64,000 nucleotides of DNA. Source: an uncultured Bacilli bacterium. Its GTDB lineage: Bacteria > Bacillota_I > Bacilli_A > RF39 > UBA660. The position numbers and the translations under genes were made by a program. Location of the stretch: NCBI GenBank assembly GCA_934122395.1, contig CAKOWQ010000001.1:310001-374000 (forward strand), written 5' to 3'. Of the stretch, positions 51,121 through 59,892 are shown piece by piece. The notes beneath the pieces were generated by a model that saw nothing but the letters and a program-made list of their open reading frames with translations, searched no databases and had not been told where the DNA came from. The first letter of the stretch is position 1. The number at the start of each line of letters is the position of its first letter.

Positions 51121-53664
51121 CTATTTTACTTTTTCTTGTAGTATTGCTAGTTTTTCTTCTTCCTCTTCTAATTTTTTACGATCTAAGTCAACAATATTCT
51201 TTGGTGCTTTATTAACATAGTTTTCATTACTTAGTAATTTTTTTCTACGGTTAATAGATTCTTCTAAAGATTTAATTTCATCTAATAACTTGCTGTTATC
51301 TTCTTCACTACCTTTGTAATAATAAGTAATATCTACTAGACTTGACTTGTAATTACTAGATAACATGTTGCTATAATCAGTAGTTATTAGTTGTTCTTCT
51401 TTTATTTTTAATTGAGATATGTAAATATTTTTATACTCATCATTAACATTTATTACTACATAGCAATCTTTAGTAATATTATTATTTGCTTTTAAGTTAC
51501 GGATTGCTACTATATCTTTAATGATCTTTTCTTGTAACTCAGTAACATCTTTAAAGATTTCTTTTTTATCATACTTAGGATATTCACTAATCATAATAGA
51601 ATCATATTCTTTTATTGGTAGCATTCCATATATTTCTTCTGTTACAAAAGGCATCATTGGGTGTAACATTAATAGAATATCTTTTAATACTTTTAATAGA
51701 ACACTCTTAGTAGTATTGTTCATATTTATTTTAGCAAGTTCAATATACCAGTCACAGAAGTCATCCCATATAAATGAATATAAAATAGCACCTACATTAT
51801 TAAAGTCATATCTATCCATATTTTTTCTAACATTTTTAATAGTTTCATTTAGTTTAGTTAGAATCCATTTATCACTGATAGATAAATCTTTTAATGTGTA
51901 ATCTTCTTCTTTAAAGTCTTCAATATTCATTAGAACGAAACGTGATGCATTCCAAAGTTTATTGATGAAGTTCCAAGTTGATGCGACTTTTTCAGTATCA
52001 AACCTAATATCAGTACCCATTGCTGATGCAGTTGTTAGATAGAATCTTAAAGCATCTGTTCCATATTCTTCTATTAAATCCATAGGGTCTATTCCATTAC
52101 CTAGACTCTTTGACATTTTACGTCCTTGTTTATCTCTTATCAATCCATGAATAATGCAATCTTTAAATGGACGAGTTTTCATTTGTTTTAGAGATGAGAA
52201 AGCCATTCTTGCTACCCAGAAGAAGATAATATCATATGCAGTTACTAAAGCATCAGTTGGAAAGTATCTTTCTAAATCTTCTGTTTTATCTGGCCAACCC
52301 AAAGTACTAAATGGCCATAAAGCTGATGAGAACCATGTATCTAGTACATCTTTATCTCTTACCCAGCCATCACCTTCTGGTTCAGTTAAGCCAACATATA
52401 CTTCATCATTTCTGTACCAAGCAGGAATTCTATGTCCCCACCATAGTTGACGAGATATACACCAGTCATGACAGTTTTCCATCCAGTGATTTAATATTTT
52501 TTCAAAGTTTTTAGGGAAGAAGTTAATTTTCCTATCAGCATCTTTTTGACACTCTAATAAGTCATTAGCCATATCTTCCATCTTAACAAACCATTGTTTT
52601 GATAAGTATGGTTCTACTACAGCATCAGTTCTTTCTGAGTGACCAACACTGTGAGTCATTTCTTCTATCTTAATTAATAAATCTTTTTCTTTTAAATCCT
52701 CAACTAGTTTTTCACGGCATTCTTCTCTAGTCATACCTTTATAAATGCCAGCATTTTCATTCATAGTAGCATCTTCATTCATAACTACAATTCTCTCTAA
52801 GTTATGACGTTCTCCTACTTCAAAGTCGTTAGGGTCATGTGCTGGAGTAATTTTAACTACACCTGTTCCAAAAGTAGGGTCAGCATGAATATCTCCGACG
52901 ATTGGTATTTTTTTATTAACAATAGGAAGTATTACATTTTTACCAATTAAGTCTTTATATCTTTCATCACTAGGATTTACTGCTACTGCGGTATCACCAA
53001 ATAAAGTTTCAGGTCTTGTTGTTGCTACTTCTAAATAATCGTTACTATCTTCTATAAAGTATTTTAAATGATAAAAGGCACCTTTATCATCTTTATAAAT
53101 AACTTCTTCATTAGATAGTGCAGTTTTAGCAATAGGATCCCAGTTTATTATTTTTTCTCCACGATATATTAATCCTTCTTCATATAATTTAACAAATACT
53201 GTATTAACAGCTTTATTTAATCCTTCATCAAGAGTAAATCTTTCTTTTGAATAATCAACACTAAGTCCTAATTTAGCCCATTGTTTATGAATATTATCTT
53301 TATGTTCATAAGTCCAGTCCCAACAAGCATCTAAGAATTTTTCTCTACCTAATTCATATTTATCGATACCTTGTTTTTTTAGTTTTGCAACAACTTTAGC
53401 TTCAGTTGCAATAGCTGCATGGTCCATTCCTGGTAACCATAATGTATCATAGCCATCCATTCTTTTATAACGAATTATAACATCTTGAATAGCTCCGTTT
53501 AAGGCATGTCCTAAATGTAAGTTTCCAGTTACATTTGGAGGTGGAATAACGACACAGAAAGGTTTTCTTGCTAAGTCATTTCCTGATTTAAAATATCCTT
53601 TTTCTTTCCAATTATCATATTTATTTAATTCAACTTGTTTATGATCATATTTTTTTTCTAACAT
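51121..53664 (-). CDS. valS: Valyl-tRNA synthetase
   Basis: About 847 residues, class I. PPPNVTGNLHLGHALNGAIQ carries the HIGH motif, KMSKSLGNGIDPMDLIEEYG the KMSKS motif, and the editing CP1 domain lies between (TTRPETLFGDTAVAVNP). C-terminal coiled coil (RRKKLLSNENYVNKAPKNIV) is typical. ATG at 53664 after GAGGTG, two bases beyond the HD-protein stop, so translated from the T-box transcript. Confidence 0.96.
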   Translation of the reverse strand: MLEKKYDHKQVELNKYDNWKEKGYFKSGNDLARKPFCVVIPPPNVTGNLHLGHALNGAIQDVIIRYKRMDGYDTLWLPGMDHAAIATEAKVVAKLKKQGIDKYELGREKFLDACWDWTYEHKDNIHKQWAKLGLSVDYSKERFTLDEGLNKAVNTVFVKLYEEGLIYRGEKIINWDPIAKTALSNEEVIYKDDKGAFYHLKYFIEDSNDYLEVATTRPETLFGDTAVAVNPSDERYKDLIGKNVILPIVNKKIPIVGDIHADPTFGTGVVKITPAHDPNDFEVGERHNLERIVVMNEDATMNENAGIYKGMTREECREKLVEDLKEKDLLIKIEEMTHSVGHSERTDAVVEPYLSKQWFVKMEDMANDLLECQKDADRKINFFPKNFEKILNHWMENCHDWCISRQLWWGHRIPAWYRNDEVYVGLTEPEGDGWVRDKDVLDTWFSSALWPFSTLGWPDKTEDLERYFPTDALVTAYDIIFFWVARMAFSSLKQMKTRPFKDCIIHGLIRDKQGRKMSKSLGNGIDPMDLIEEYGTDALRFYLTTASAMGTDIRFDTEKVASTWNFINKLWNASRFVLMNIEDFKEEDYTLKDLSISDKWILTKLNETIKNVRKNMDRYDFNNVGAILYSFIWDDFCDWYIELAKINMNNTTKSVLLKVLKDILLMLHPMMPFVTEEIYGMLPIKEYDSIMISEYPKYDKKEIFKDVTELQEKIIKDIVAIRNLKANNNITKDCYVVINVNDEYKNIYISQLKIKEEQLITTDYSNMLSSNYKSSLVDITYYYKGSEEDNSKLLDEIKSLEESINRRKKLLSNENYVNKAPKNIVDLDRKKLEEEEEKLAILQEKVK

Positions 53665-53665
53665 A

Positions 53666-54394
53666 TTACACCTCAAATTTATTTAATAATCTTTCTTTTA
53701 TTTTGTTAAATATTTCTCTATTTTCATCTGATACTTCTATAGTAGCAAGTAATTCATGATAGTACCCTAACTCTTTTAATAGGATAAAACTTTCTTTAAA
53801 GTTAAAGTCAAAGATAAATGCTAGGACACATAAAATAGAATCACTTTTATTTTTTATGTCTGTTAAAGATACAGATTTTTCTTCTTTAATACACTCTAAA
53901 ACTGTGGTACTTGGTGGTAAGATAAATTCGTTTTTATAATCTGTTTTTCGGACTCGGAAAATATCCATTTTATCAGCATCTCTTATGATGTTTACAAATA
54001 CTTTTTCTTTTTCGGTAACGTCATCTAATATTTTTAATTTATTATGATTTCTTACGGCTTTTCTAATTATTTCATCGTAAGTATCTTCTTTTATAAAACT
54101 TCTAATTAATCCTTCATCAAATAATAATTTGACACCATTTTCAGCATGGTCCATTTCTTTATCTTTAAAAGTATTGGTTACTGCTACTTGTTCAAATCTA
54201 CCTATATCATGTAAGTAACCAATTAGTTTTGCTAAGTCTTTGTCCTCATCATTAAGTCCTAACCTACTTGCTAGATTATATGATATTTTGGCAACTTCTA
54301 AAGTATGAAAGTATTTTAATCTTATTTTTTCATTATCCCAATCAAATTTAGATACGTACTCTTTAAATGTTTCTTCTATTTTCTCAAAGTCCAT
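53666..54394 (-). CDS. HD-domain phosphohydrolase, first cistron of the valS operon
   Basis: 242 residues. RLKYFHTLEVAKISYNLA (H), GYLHDIGRFEQV (HD) and DADKMDIFR (D) are the metal-binding residues of the HD superfamily, intact. Substrate unknown; probably a nucleotide phosphohydrolase. It is placed between the valine T-box and valS and overlaps valS by two bases, so valyl-tRNA shortage induces it with no obvious link. Start ATG follows TTGGAGG. Confidence 0.8.
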   Translation of the reverse strand: MDFEKIEETFKEYVSKFDWDNEKIRLKYFHTLEVAKISYNLASRLGLNDEDKDLAKLIGYLHDIGRFEQVAVTNTFKDKEMDHAENGVKLLFDEGLIRSFIKEDTYDEIIRKAVRNHNKLKILDDVTEKEKVFVNIIRDADKMDIFRVRKTDYKNEFILPPSTTVLECIKEEKSVSLTDIKNKSDSILCVLAFIFDFNFKESFILLKELGYYHELLATIEVSDENREIFNKIKERLLNKFEV

Positions 54395-54404
54395 ATTTCC
54401 TCCA

Positions 54405-54600
54405 ATAAAAAAGTCCTTATATAAATATATATAAGGACGAAATTTCGCGGTACCACCCTACTTCATATCAAATGATATGCTCTTAAATATTTAACGCATA
54501 CATACGAGAACATCTACTATTATTTCAATATTCTAACTCCCTAGCTACCTTCAGTAATAATAATTAATAGCTTCCACCAACGCTATCTCTCTATAAAATA
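54405..54600 (-). promoter_or_regulatory. T-box riboswitch leader, valine-specific
   Basis: On the minus strand AGAGAG (54587-54592), specifier context gaaGGUAGCuagGGAG with GUA (Val) at 54546-54548, T-box UGGUACC at 54449-54455 inside AGGGUGGUACCGCG, and a terminator GTCCTTATATA...AAGGAC (54413-54438) followed by U residues. UGGU fits A73 of tRNA-Val. It has the same relative spacing as the alanine leader at 1418-1575, supporting both specifier calls. Confidence 0.93.
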
Positions 54601-54641
54601 ATTAGCTACTTACTCCTCTAGTTCAAAGTTTTATGTATATG

Positions 54642-54670
54642 ATTATAGTTCAAAAATATGTTTTTGTAAA
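54642..54670 (-). promoter_or_regulatory. Promoter of the valine T-box operon
   Basis: TTTACA (54665-54670), 17-base spacer, TATAAT (54642-54647) on the minus strand, upstream of the leader and inside the intergenic space after the prepilin-like gene. Confidence 0.75.
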
Positions 54671-54672
54671 TA

Positions 54673-56379
54673 CTAACTTAATTTTAATACAAATGGGTCA
54701 TCGTTAGTACCAGAACCACTTTTTATAATAACGTTACTTTTTAAGTACATCACAGGTTTTATACTAACCATATCAGTAAGTTTATCACTGTATCTTGTAT
54801 TTATAGAATTAACTGAATTTCCACCATAAACAGTGTTTATAGTATATTTCCCAGTTGTGCTTGATGCATTAATTGTCCAAAACTCTTTTGATGGTGTTCC
54901 GTTATTAGAAGTATATAAATCTCCTAAAGTAGGAAGGCCTACTGCTGATGTTATATAATTTTCATTACAATTATTACTAAATTCCATAGGATATGTAATA
55001 GCTTTTTCACACCAAGAACCATTTTCTTCTATTAATGATTTATCTGTTCCTAGACTTGTTTCATACCAAGATCTTAAGCTATCCTTAATATTAGAAAGTG
55101 AAAATTTATAATATCCAGTTTGAACATTAGCATTGAATGGTTTAGCATCTAAGAATCCTTCAGTCATGATTATTTTAGTTAAGTTATTTTCAGTTCTTAC
55201 TATACGATATTTAACATTATTTATTTTTACATATTCACCACTATATCTAGTATTTATTTTAGTTCCTTCTTTGATATCAGTACTATTACCTTCTAGTATA
55301 TAAGGATGATCTTTTGATCCATCACCTGCTATTACATAATTTTCTAGTTTTAAAGTTATTGCTGGTCTTATTGCATAATAATCATAATAATTGTATACGG
55401 TTTTTCTAACTGTTGTATCAAGACTTCTATTTTTAGCTGTTATATATATAAAGTTACCATCATTACCATAATTAGATAATAACCAGAAATAATTATCTCT
55501 AAAATAACTAGGTATTTGATTAGCTTCATATGAATTTAAAAGTCCAACTTTTCTAGTTACTGTCTCAGCTTTCATTGTCTCTTGACTTGGCATAATAGTA
55601 GGACTAGTATCCCATACTGCATCTTTTAAATATTTATCATATTCTTTTAAGCTAGGTAAGAATACGTTTTGTAAATACTTATCTATTAAGCTATTTTCAT
55701 ATTTAATAGTACTATTATTATTTCTTGGAAAAACAGTAATTATATCATTACATATTAATTTGATATAACCATCACTTTCATTATAATTAACTATTCTCCA
55801 TAGTTTACCTGAATACCATACATAGTTATCAGCATTAGTATTTCCCATTACATAAACATCATTTGATGCTTGTCCTAAGGGCTTTTTACAATTTGAAGTA
55901 TTTTTACTACACCAATTAGCAACTAATTTATCTTTTAATCCATCATCGTCTTTAGGTTTATATGCTAAGCATGTACTAGATGAATCAATCTCATCTTTTT
56001 CAAAAGTTACTTTATCATTTTCATCTTTACAAGTTAAATTAACATCAACACTTAAATTTCCTTTTTTGTTATTAAGTCTTACTTTACCAGTACATGTTAC
56101 TTTATCATCATCAAACTTTTTCACATATTCCATCTGTATTAGTTTTTCTAGAGTAACTTCAAGGCATCCACTATCTAGACTAGTTCCTAATTCATCTTCT
56201 TCTTTGTCAGAAAATACTGTAGCACCTGCTTTAATAACTTTTAAGTAATTATTATATTCTTTGACATTATTATTTGTTAATAATTTAGATACTGCAGGTA
56301 TAACAACTATTAAGATAAGTCCTATTATTATTAATACTGCTAACATTTCGATAAGAGAAAATCCTTTTCTATTTTTCAA
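54673..56379 (-). CDS. Prepilin-like protein with two lectin-like domains
   Basis: 568 residues, start TTG after GGGGTGATATC. The N-terminus KNRKGFSLIEMLAVLIIIG is a type IV prepilin leader with cleavage after Gly and Glu at +5, followed by a helix to about residue 30. Two C-terminal domains (about 150-375 and 375-568) each resemble the lectin-like region of the surface proteins: YVWYSGKLWRIVNYNES...YAIRPAITLKLEN and VKINNVKYRIVRTENN...VSIKPVMYLKSNV. Cysteine pairs CSKNTSNC may form disulfides. No pilus-assembly genes are visible, so it may be a displayed pseudopilin whose assembly machinery lies elsewhere. Followed by the valine T-box operon. Confidence 0.75.
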   Translation of the reverse strand: MKNRKGFSLIEMLAVLIIIGLILIVVIPAVSKLLTNNNVKEYNNYLKVIKAGATVFSDKEEDELGTSLDSGCLEVTLEKLIQMEYVKKFDDDKVTCTGKVRLNNKKGNLSVDVNLTCKDENDKVTFEKDEIDSSSTCLAYKPKDDDGLKDKLVANWCSKNTSNCKKPLGQASNDVYVMGNTNADNYVWYSGKLWRIVNYNESDGYIKLICNDIITVFPRNNNSTIKYENSLIDKYLQNVFLPSLKEYDKYLKDAVWDTSPTIMPSQETMKAETVTRKVGLLNSYEANQIPSYFRDNYFWLLSNYGNDGNFIYITAKNRSLDTTVRKTVYNYYDYYAIRPAITLKLENYVIAGDGSKDHPYILEGNSTDIKEGTKINTRYSGEYVKINNVKYRIVRTENNLTKIIMTEGFLDAKPFNANVQTGYYKFSLSNIKDSLRSWYETSLGTDKSLIEENGSWCEKAITYPMEFSNNCNENYITSAVGLPTLGDLYTSNNGTPSKEFWTINASSTTGKYTINTVYGGNSVNSINTRYSDKLTDMVSIKPVMYLKSNVIIKSGSGTNDDPFVLKLS

Positions 56380-56405
56380 GATATCACCCCTATTTTACAT
56401 TAGTA

Positions 56406-56434
56406 ATTATATCATCAGTTATCAATTGGTGCAA
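56406..56434 (-). promoter_or_regulatory. Promoter of the prepilin-like gene
   Basis: TTGCAC (56429-56434), 17-base spacer, TATAAT (56406-56411) on the minus strand, 26 bases before the TTG start. Confidence 0.75.
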
Positions 56435-56486
56435 TAAAACTAAATCTTTTTTTATTCAAAAGAATAAACTATATTAGGTGAATTAT

Positions 56487-56705
56487 ATGTTTCAAGGAAA
56501 AGGTCATGGATTCTTTTGTATGTGTGATGTATGCAAAGCAAAAAGAAGAGCTAGTCTTCTTTACTCTTCTTGTTTATTAGGATTAGTCATTGTTATTTTT
56601 TATCAATCATTATTACTTATATTTGTTACAAGTAAAATAAATGCCATCATATTATTTATGGAATTAGTTTTTCTGACTTGTGGAATTATTCGTATGATAT
56701 TTTGA
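56487..56705 (+). CDS. Small Cys-containing membrane protein, unknown
   Basis: 72 residues, on the plus strand, with AGGTGAATTAT before the ATG. Starts FQGKGHGFFCMCDVCKAKRR, whose CMCDVC could bind a metal, then two hydrophobic helices. Its last 42 bases overlap the 3' end of the convergent ysxE-like gene. The ribosome-binding site supports it, but no family is recognised. Confidence 0.55.
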   Translation: MFQGKGHGFFCMCDVCKAKRRASLLYSSCLLGLVIVIFYQSLLLIFVTSKINAIILFMELVFLTCGIIRMIF

Positions 56706-57539
56706 TACAAAATCATTAGTTATCATTAAATAATTAGTTAAATCATAAACGTTTTTAGTATTAATAATTTCTTTAAACGATAGATCTATTTTATCTGGTA
56801 CTAGTAATAATGCAAATAAAAGATAAATTTCTTCTTCAAATAATGGGTATTTAGTATTATATATTTCAAACAATGAAAAGAAGTCAACTTTATCATAAAC
56901 ATTTTTATACAATGACAAGATATCGTATATAGGAGATGCTCTACAGGCTTTATTCCAACTAATTAAATATACACCATCATCTTTTATTAAGTGATCCAAC
57001 TCTAAATTATTGTGACAAGTTGCTACACGATAATTATTTTTTTCTTTAGCTTTCTTATACCATTTATCAATAAAATATTTAGAACTATCTATACTATGAT
57101 ATATAACTGTACTATTTCTTAGTAATAAGTACTTACTAGGTGATGGATATAATTCTTCTTCTATTATCATTTTTAGGTTATCGTAATAATTAGAAATATA
57201 TATTAATTTATCATTTATGTCTTCATATATTTTTTGTAATAAATCTTGATCTGTTATCTTATAAGATGTGGTTTTGTTATGTAATAAAGTGATTATATAA
57301 ATAATATCTAAGGCTTTTTCTTCATCTGTTAGGTTGATATTATCTACATAAGGATACATTTCATAATCATCATTACATCTGTAAATGTTTACAAAATTAT
57401 TAAAATTTTTACTTCTTAAATATTGAAATAAATAATCATTGTTATGGTTTCTTTTTTTTATAACATATTTTCCATTATTGGTTTCAATAATTTTTACGTT
57501 TTTAAAAATAGAATACTTATTTATTTTTAAATCATTCAT
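56664..57539 (-). CDS. YsxE/CotS-like spore coat pseudokinase
   Basis: 291 residues with the aminoglycoside-phosphotransferase/kinase-like fold of the CotS/YutH/YsxE coat proteins. The catalytic loop that would read HxD...N is CHNNLELDHL, and the IDF/IDW metal motif is LISWNKACRASPIYDIL, so the key acidic residues are changed and activity is unlikely. It overlaps the SpoVID-like gene by 8 bases; in B. subtilis spoVID-ysxE-valS are contiguous, and valS lies downstream here too. Probably a spore coat or envelope protein. Confidence 0.7.
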   Translation of the reverse strand: MNDLKINKYSIFKNVKIIETNNGKYVIKKRNHNNDYLFQYLRSKNFNNFVNIYRCNDDYEMYPYVDNINLTDEEKALDIIYIITLLHNKTTSYKITDQDLLQKIYEDINDKLIYISNYYDNLKMIIEEELYPSPSKYLLLRNSTVIYHSIDSSKYFIDKWYKKAKEKNNYRVATCHNNLELDHLIKDDGVYLISWNKACRASPIYDILSLYKNVYDKVDFFSLFEIYNTKYPLFEEEIYLLFALLLVPDKIDLSFKEIINTKNVYDLTNYLMITNDFVSKYHTNNSTSQKN

Positions 57540-58302
57540 TGCTATTAGGAATAATTAATTTAGTACCTATTCTAATATCTGATAAATCATTATATTCAGC
57601 TAATGTATCTCTAGTAGTTTTATATTTGTTAATAACAGCATCTAGGCTGTCACCTTCTCTTATAATATATACACAATATGTAGCAAAGGTTTCTTCTGTG
57701 TCTTTAAATGCTGAAAATATAGATGGGATATCATCACTTTTTGAAGTCGGTAATTCTTCCATTTCTTCTTTTATATCTTTTGTATTATGGTTATTATTAT
57801 CACTAACTACATCTTCTTTATTAGATGGTACTTCCAATAGACTACTAGTACTTGTATCTAAGAATAAATCTTCAGTTATATTTTCATTTGTAGAAATGCG
57901 TGTTTCTTCTTTCTTTTCTTCTTGTGGTTTTTCTTCTTCGAATTCATCATAGCTTGAAATTACTTCTTCTTGTTTTTTTAGTTCTAAATTATCTAGACAT
58001 AAATCAATATTTAATAATAATTTTTCTTCATCAACAACTTCATAGATAAAATCGTCTATTTCTAAAGTAAGTTCTTTAGTATCGTATTTATCATCTATTG
58101 TTATTTCAATAGGAATTTTGTAACTGAAGTCTTCATCTAATTGACTTGCCTCAGTCATTTTATAAGAACCTGATACTATAAAATCCCCACTAATTGTTTC
58201 TTCATCTTTTAATGATAATGTGTGTTCTAATGAGATACTAGTGATTTTGCTAATCATTGTTTTAAATACAATTTCCTTTTTAAAAGGTATTATTTGTTTC
58301 AT
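57532..58302 (-). CDS. SpoVID-like protein with SPOCS and LysM domains
   Basis: 256 residues from the ATG at 58302 (after GGAAGGATTTT); extending further upstream runs antisense through the glycine-rich tail of the neighbouring gene and is rejected. The N-terminus FKKEIVFKTMISKITSISLE, then SGDFIVSGSYKMTEAS, matches SpoVID-N/SPOCS strands. A long acidic linker follows, and the C-terminus YIIREGDSLDAVINKYKTT with GTKLIIPNS is a LysM domain. In Bacillus SpoVID encases the forespore with coat. Overlap with the ysxE-like gene keeps the Bacillus order. Confidence 0.72.
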   Translation of the reverse strand: MKQIIPFKKEIVFKTMISKITSISLEHTLSLKDEETISGDFIVSGSYKMTEASQLDEDFSYKIPIEITIDDKYDTKELTLEIDDFIYEVVDEEKLLLNIDLCLDNLELKKQEEVISSYDEFEEEKPQEEKKEETRISTNENITEDLFLDTSTSSLLEVPSNKEDVVSDNNNHNTKDIKEEMEELPTSKSDDIPSIFSAFKDTEETFATYCVYIIREGDSLDAVINKYKTTRDTLAEYNDLSDIRIGTKLIIPNSNE

Positions 58303-58351
58303 AAAATCCTTCCTTCCTATTGAAATATATGTAAAAAAGATATTTTTATAC

Positions 58352-58379
58352 AAAAAAGTTCTAGAAACTTCTAGAACTT
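58352..58379 (-). terminator. Terminator of the TPM-domain gene
   Basis: AAGTTCTAGAAGTTTCTAGAACTT hairpin with UUUUUU on the minus strand, overlapping the last codons of the gene. Confidence 0.85.
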
Positions 58380-59104
58380 CCTCCACCACCAGATGAGCCT
58401 CCACCGCCAGAGAATCCACCTGATGAACTGCTACTACCTCCAAAACCACCAAATGATGAATAACCACGATAATGCCTTCCACCACGACCACTTTTACCGC
58501 CAAATTTAATTGTTAGATATATAATTAATATCCAAAATCCTAGTTGTATAGCCAATACTATTATAATCCCTACTATATCATCCTCTTCTTCAACTGGAGA
58601 ATCAATTTTTTCATCTAGATTATAATAATTAGCTATTTCCTTGTAAAAAGCTTTATAGCCATTAAGCATTCCTTCATCAAAATTATCATCTTTAAAGTAT
58701 GGAATCATATAACTGTCTTGAAATCTACCTGTTTTACCATCTGGTAAAACACCTTCTAATCCATAACCAACTTCTACTCTTACTTTTCTATCTTCTAGTG
58801 ATAATAAGATTAAAAGTCCACTGTTTTCTTTTGCATCACCAATTCCAAATTTTCTAAATAATTCTGTTGCATATTCTTCTAGTGAATCACCGTTTAAACT
58901 TGGAATAGTTACTACTACTATTTGTGCTTTAGTTTTATCATTTAGGTTCTTACTATGTTCAAATATATACTCTTCAGTATCACTACTTAATATATTAGCA
59001 TAATCATTAACGTAAAACTTATCAGTTGGGCTAACAACTGCAAATGTATTTAGTGGGCACAATAGAAGTAAAATACTTACTAAAAAATAAATGTATTTTT
59101 TCAT
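58361..59104 (-). CDS. TPM-domain (YgcG-like) membrane protein
   Basis: 247 residues. Signal/membrane segment at the start (YFLVSILLLLCPLNTFAV), the TPM domain to about residue 150 (DKTKAQIVVVTIPSLNGDSL and GLLILLSLEDRKVRVEVG...LEGVLPDG), a C-terminal membrane helix, and a Gly/Ser-rich tail GGFGGSSSSSGGFSGGGG. TPM proteins act in membrane-protein quality control or photosystem repair; the bacterial role is unclear. One base after lemA, the usual pair. Confidence 0.88.
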   Translation of the reverse strand: MKKYIYFLVSILLLLCPLNTFAVVSPTDKFYVNDYANILSSDTEEYIFEHSKNLNDKTKAQIVVVTIPSLNGDSLEEYATELFRKFGIGDAKENSGLLILLSLEDRKVRVEVGYGLEGVLPDGKTGRFQDSYMIPYFKDDNFDEGMLNGYKAFYKEIANYYNLDEKIDSPVEEEDDIVGIIIVLAIQLGFWILIIYLTIKFGGKSGRGGRHYRGYSSFGGFGGSSSSSGGFSGGGGSSGGGGSSRSF

Positions 59105-59105
59105 A

Positions 59106-59669
59106 TTAGAATTCTACTTTTGGTACTTCTGTTTTAGATGGTTCTACTTCAAAATAGTCTTTTTCACTAAATCCAAACATTCCTGCAATTAAGTTTGTTG
59201 GGAATTTTTTTACTTTAGAATTGTATGCTTTAACGGCATTATTATAATCACGTCTCGCAGTTGCAATTCTATTTTCTGTACCTGCTAATTCATCACTTAA
59301 TTGAATAAAGTTTTGATTAGCTTTTAAGTCCGGATAGTTTTCTACAATTACCATTAATGCATTTAATGCACTAGTTAGTTCGTTGTTAGCTTCTCCCTTT
59401 TCTTCGATTGTTTTAGCTTGTAATAAGTTTTCTCTTGCTTTAGTAACACTATCAATTGCTGCTTGTTCATGAGATGCATATCCTTTTACTGTACTAACTA
59501 AATTAGGAATTAAATCAGCTCTTCTTTCTAACGTTACTGATACATTAGAAAATTCACTGTTAACATTTTCCTCTAATGTAACGATTGAATTATAACTTCC
59601 TCCTAATGCTAATGCTATCACAATAATTACTGCTACAATTACAAGTAACAATGTATTTCCCTTTTTCAT
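59106..59669 (-). CDS. LemA family protein
   Basis: 187 residues. One N-terminal helix (LLLVIVAVIIVIALALGG), then the LemA core: NSIVTLEENVNSEFSNVS, RRADLIPNLVSTVKGYASHE, NLLQAKTIEEKG, YPDLKANQNFIQLSDELAGTE and IATARRDYNNAVKAYNSK. Anchored with a helical outside domain; function unknown but paired with TPM proteins. Start follows GGAAGGTGAAAAA. Confidence 0.93.
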   Translation of the reverse strand: MKKGNTLLLVIVAVIIVIALALGGSYNSIVTLEENVNSEFSNVSVTLERRADLIPNLVSTVKGYASHEQAAIDSVTKARENLLQAKTIEEKGEANNELTSALNALMVIVENYPDLKANQNFIQLSDELAGTENRIATARRDYNNAVKAYNSKVKKFPTNLIAGMFGFSEKDYFEVEPSKTEVPKVEF

Positions 59670-59710
59670 TTTTTCACCTTCCTATGATATTATTTTAACA
59701 TATTTATAAA

Positions 59711-59734
59711 AAATAAAAAGAGTATTTCTACTCC
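59711..59734 (-). terminator. Terminator after the frameshifted small gene
   Basis: GAGTA-GAAA-TACTC hairpin followed by a long U/A-rich tail, spanning the TAG at 59728-59730. Confidence 0.7.
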
Positions 59735-59892
59735 TTTTGAGATTTAACTCCAATTATTATTCCGTTTTCATCAAACTCGTATTCGATGTCTGGAACGTTT
59801 GGTTCTTCACTTGATGATATTTGATCTTCAACTGAGACTGAAGATGCTGGCCTTTCTTCAATAAGTTTAGTAGCAACTATTCGTACATAATT
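59728..59892 (-). pseudogene. Frameshifted C-terminal part of the small gene at 59877-60152
   Basis: In the -1 frame relative to the gene above, the sequence NYVRIVATKLIEERPASSVS continues without a start for about 54 codons to TAG. Joining after SLIE by adding one A to GAAATT restores a single frame. Looks like a one-base loss in an A run, or an assembly error. Confidence 0.55.

Noticed and set aside
51521..52514. Open frames antisense to valS
   Set aside because: Low-complexity Ser/Leu composition and no ribosome-binding site; valS is unambiguous.
57532..58503. Extending the SpoVID-like gene upstream to 58503
   Set aside because: The extra part is antisense to the glycine-rich tail of the TPM gene and the ATG at 58302 has a strong ribosome-binding site.
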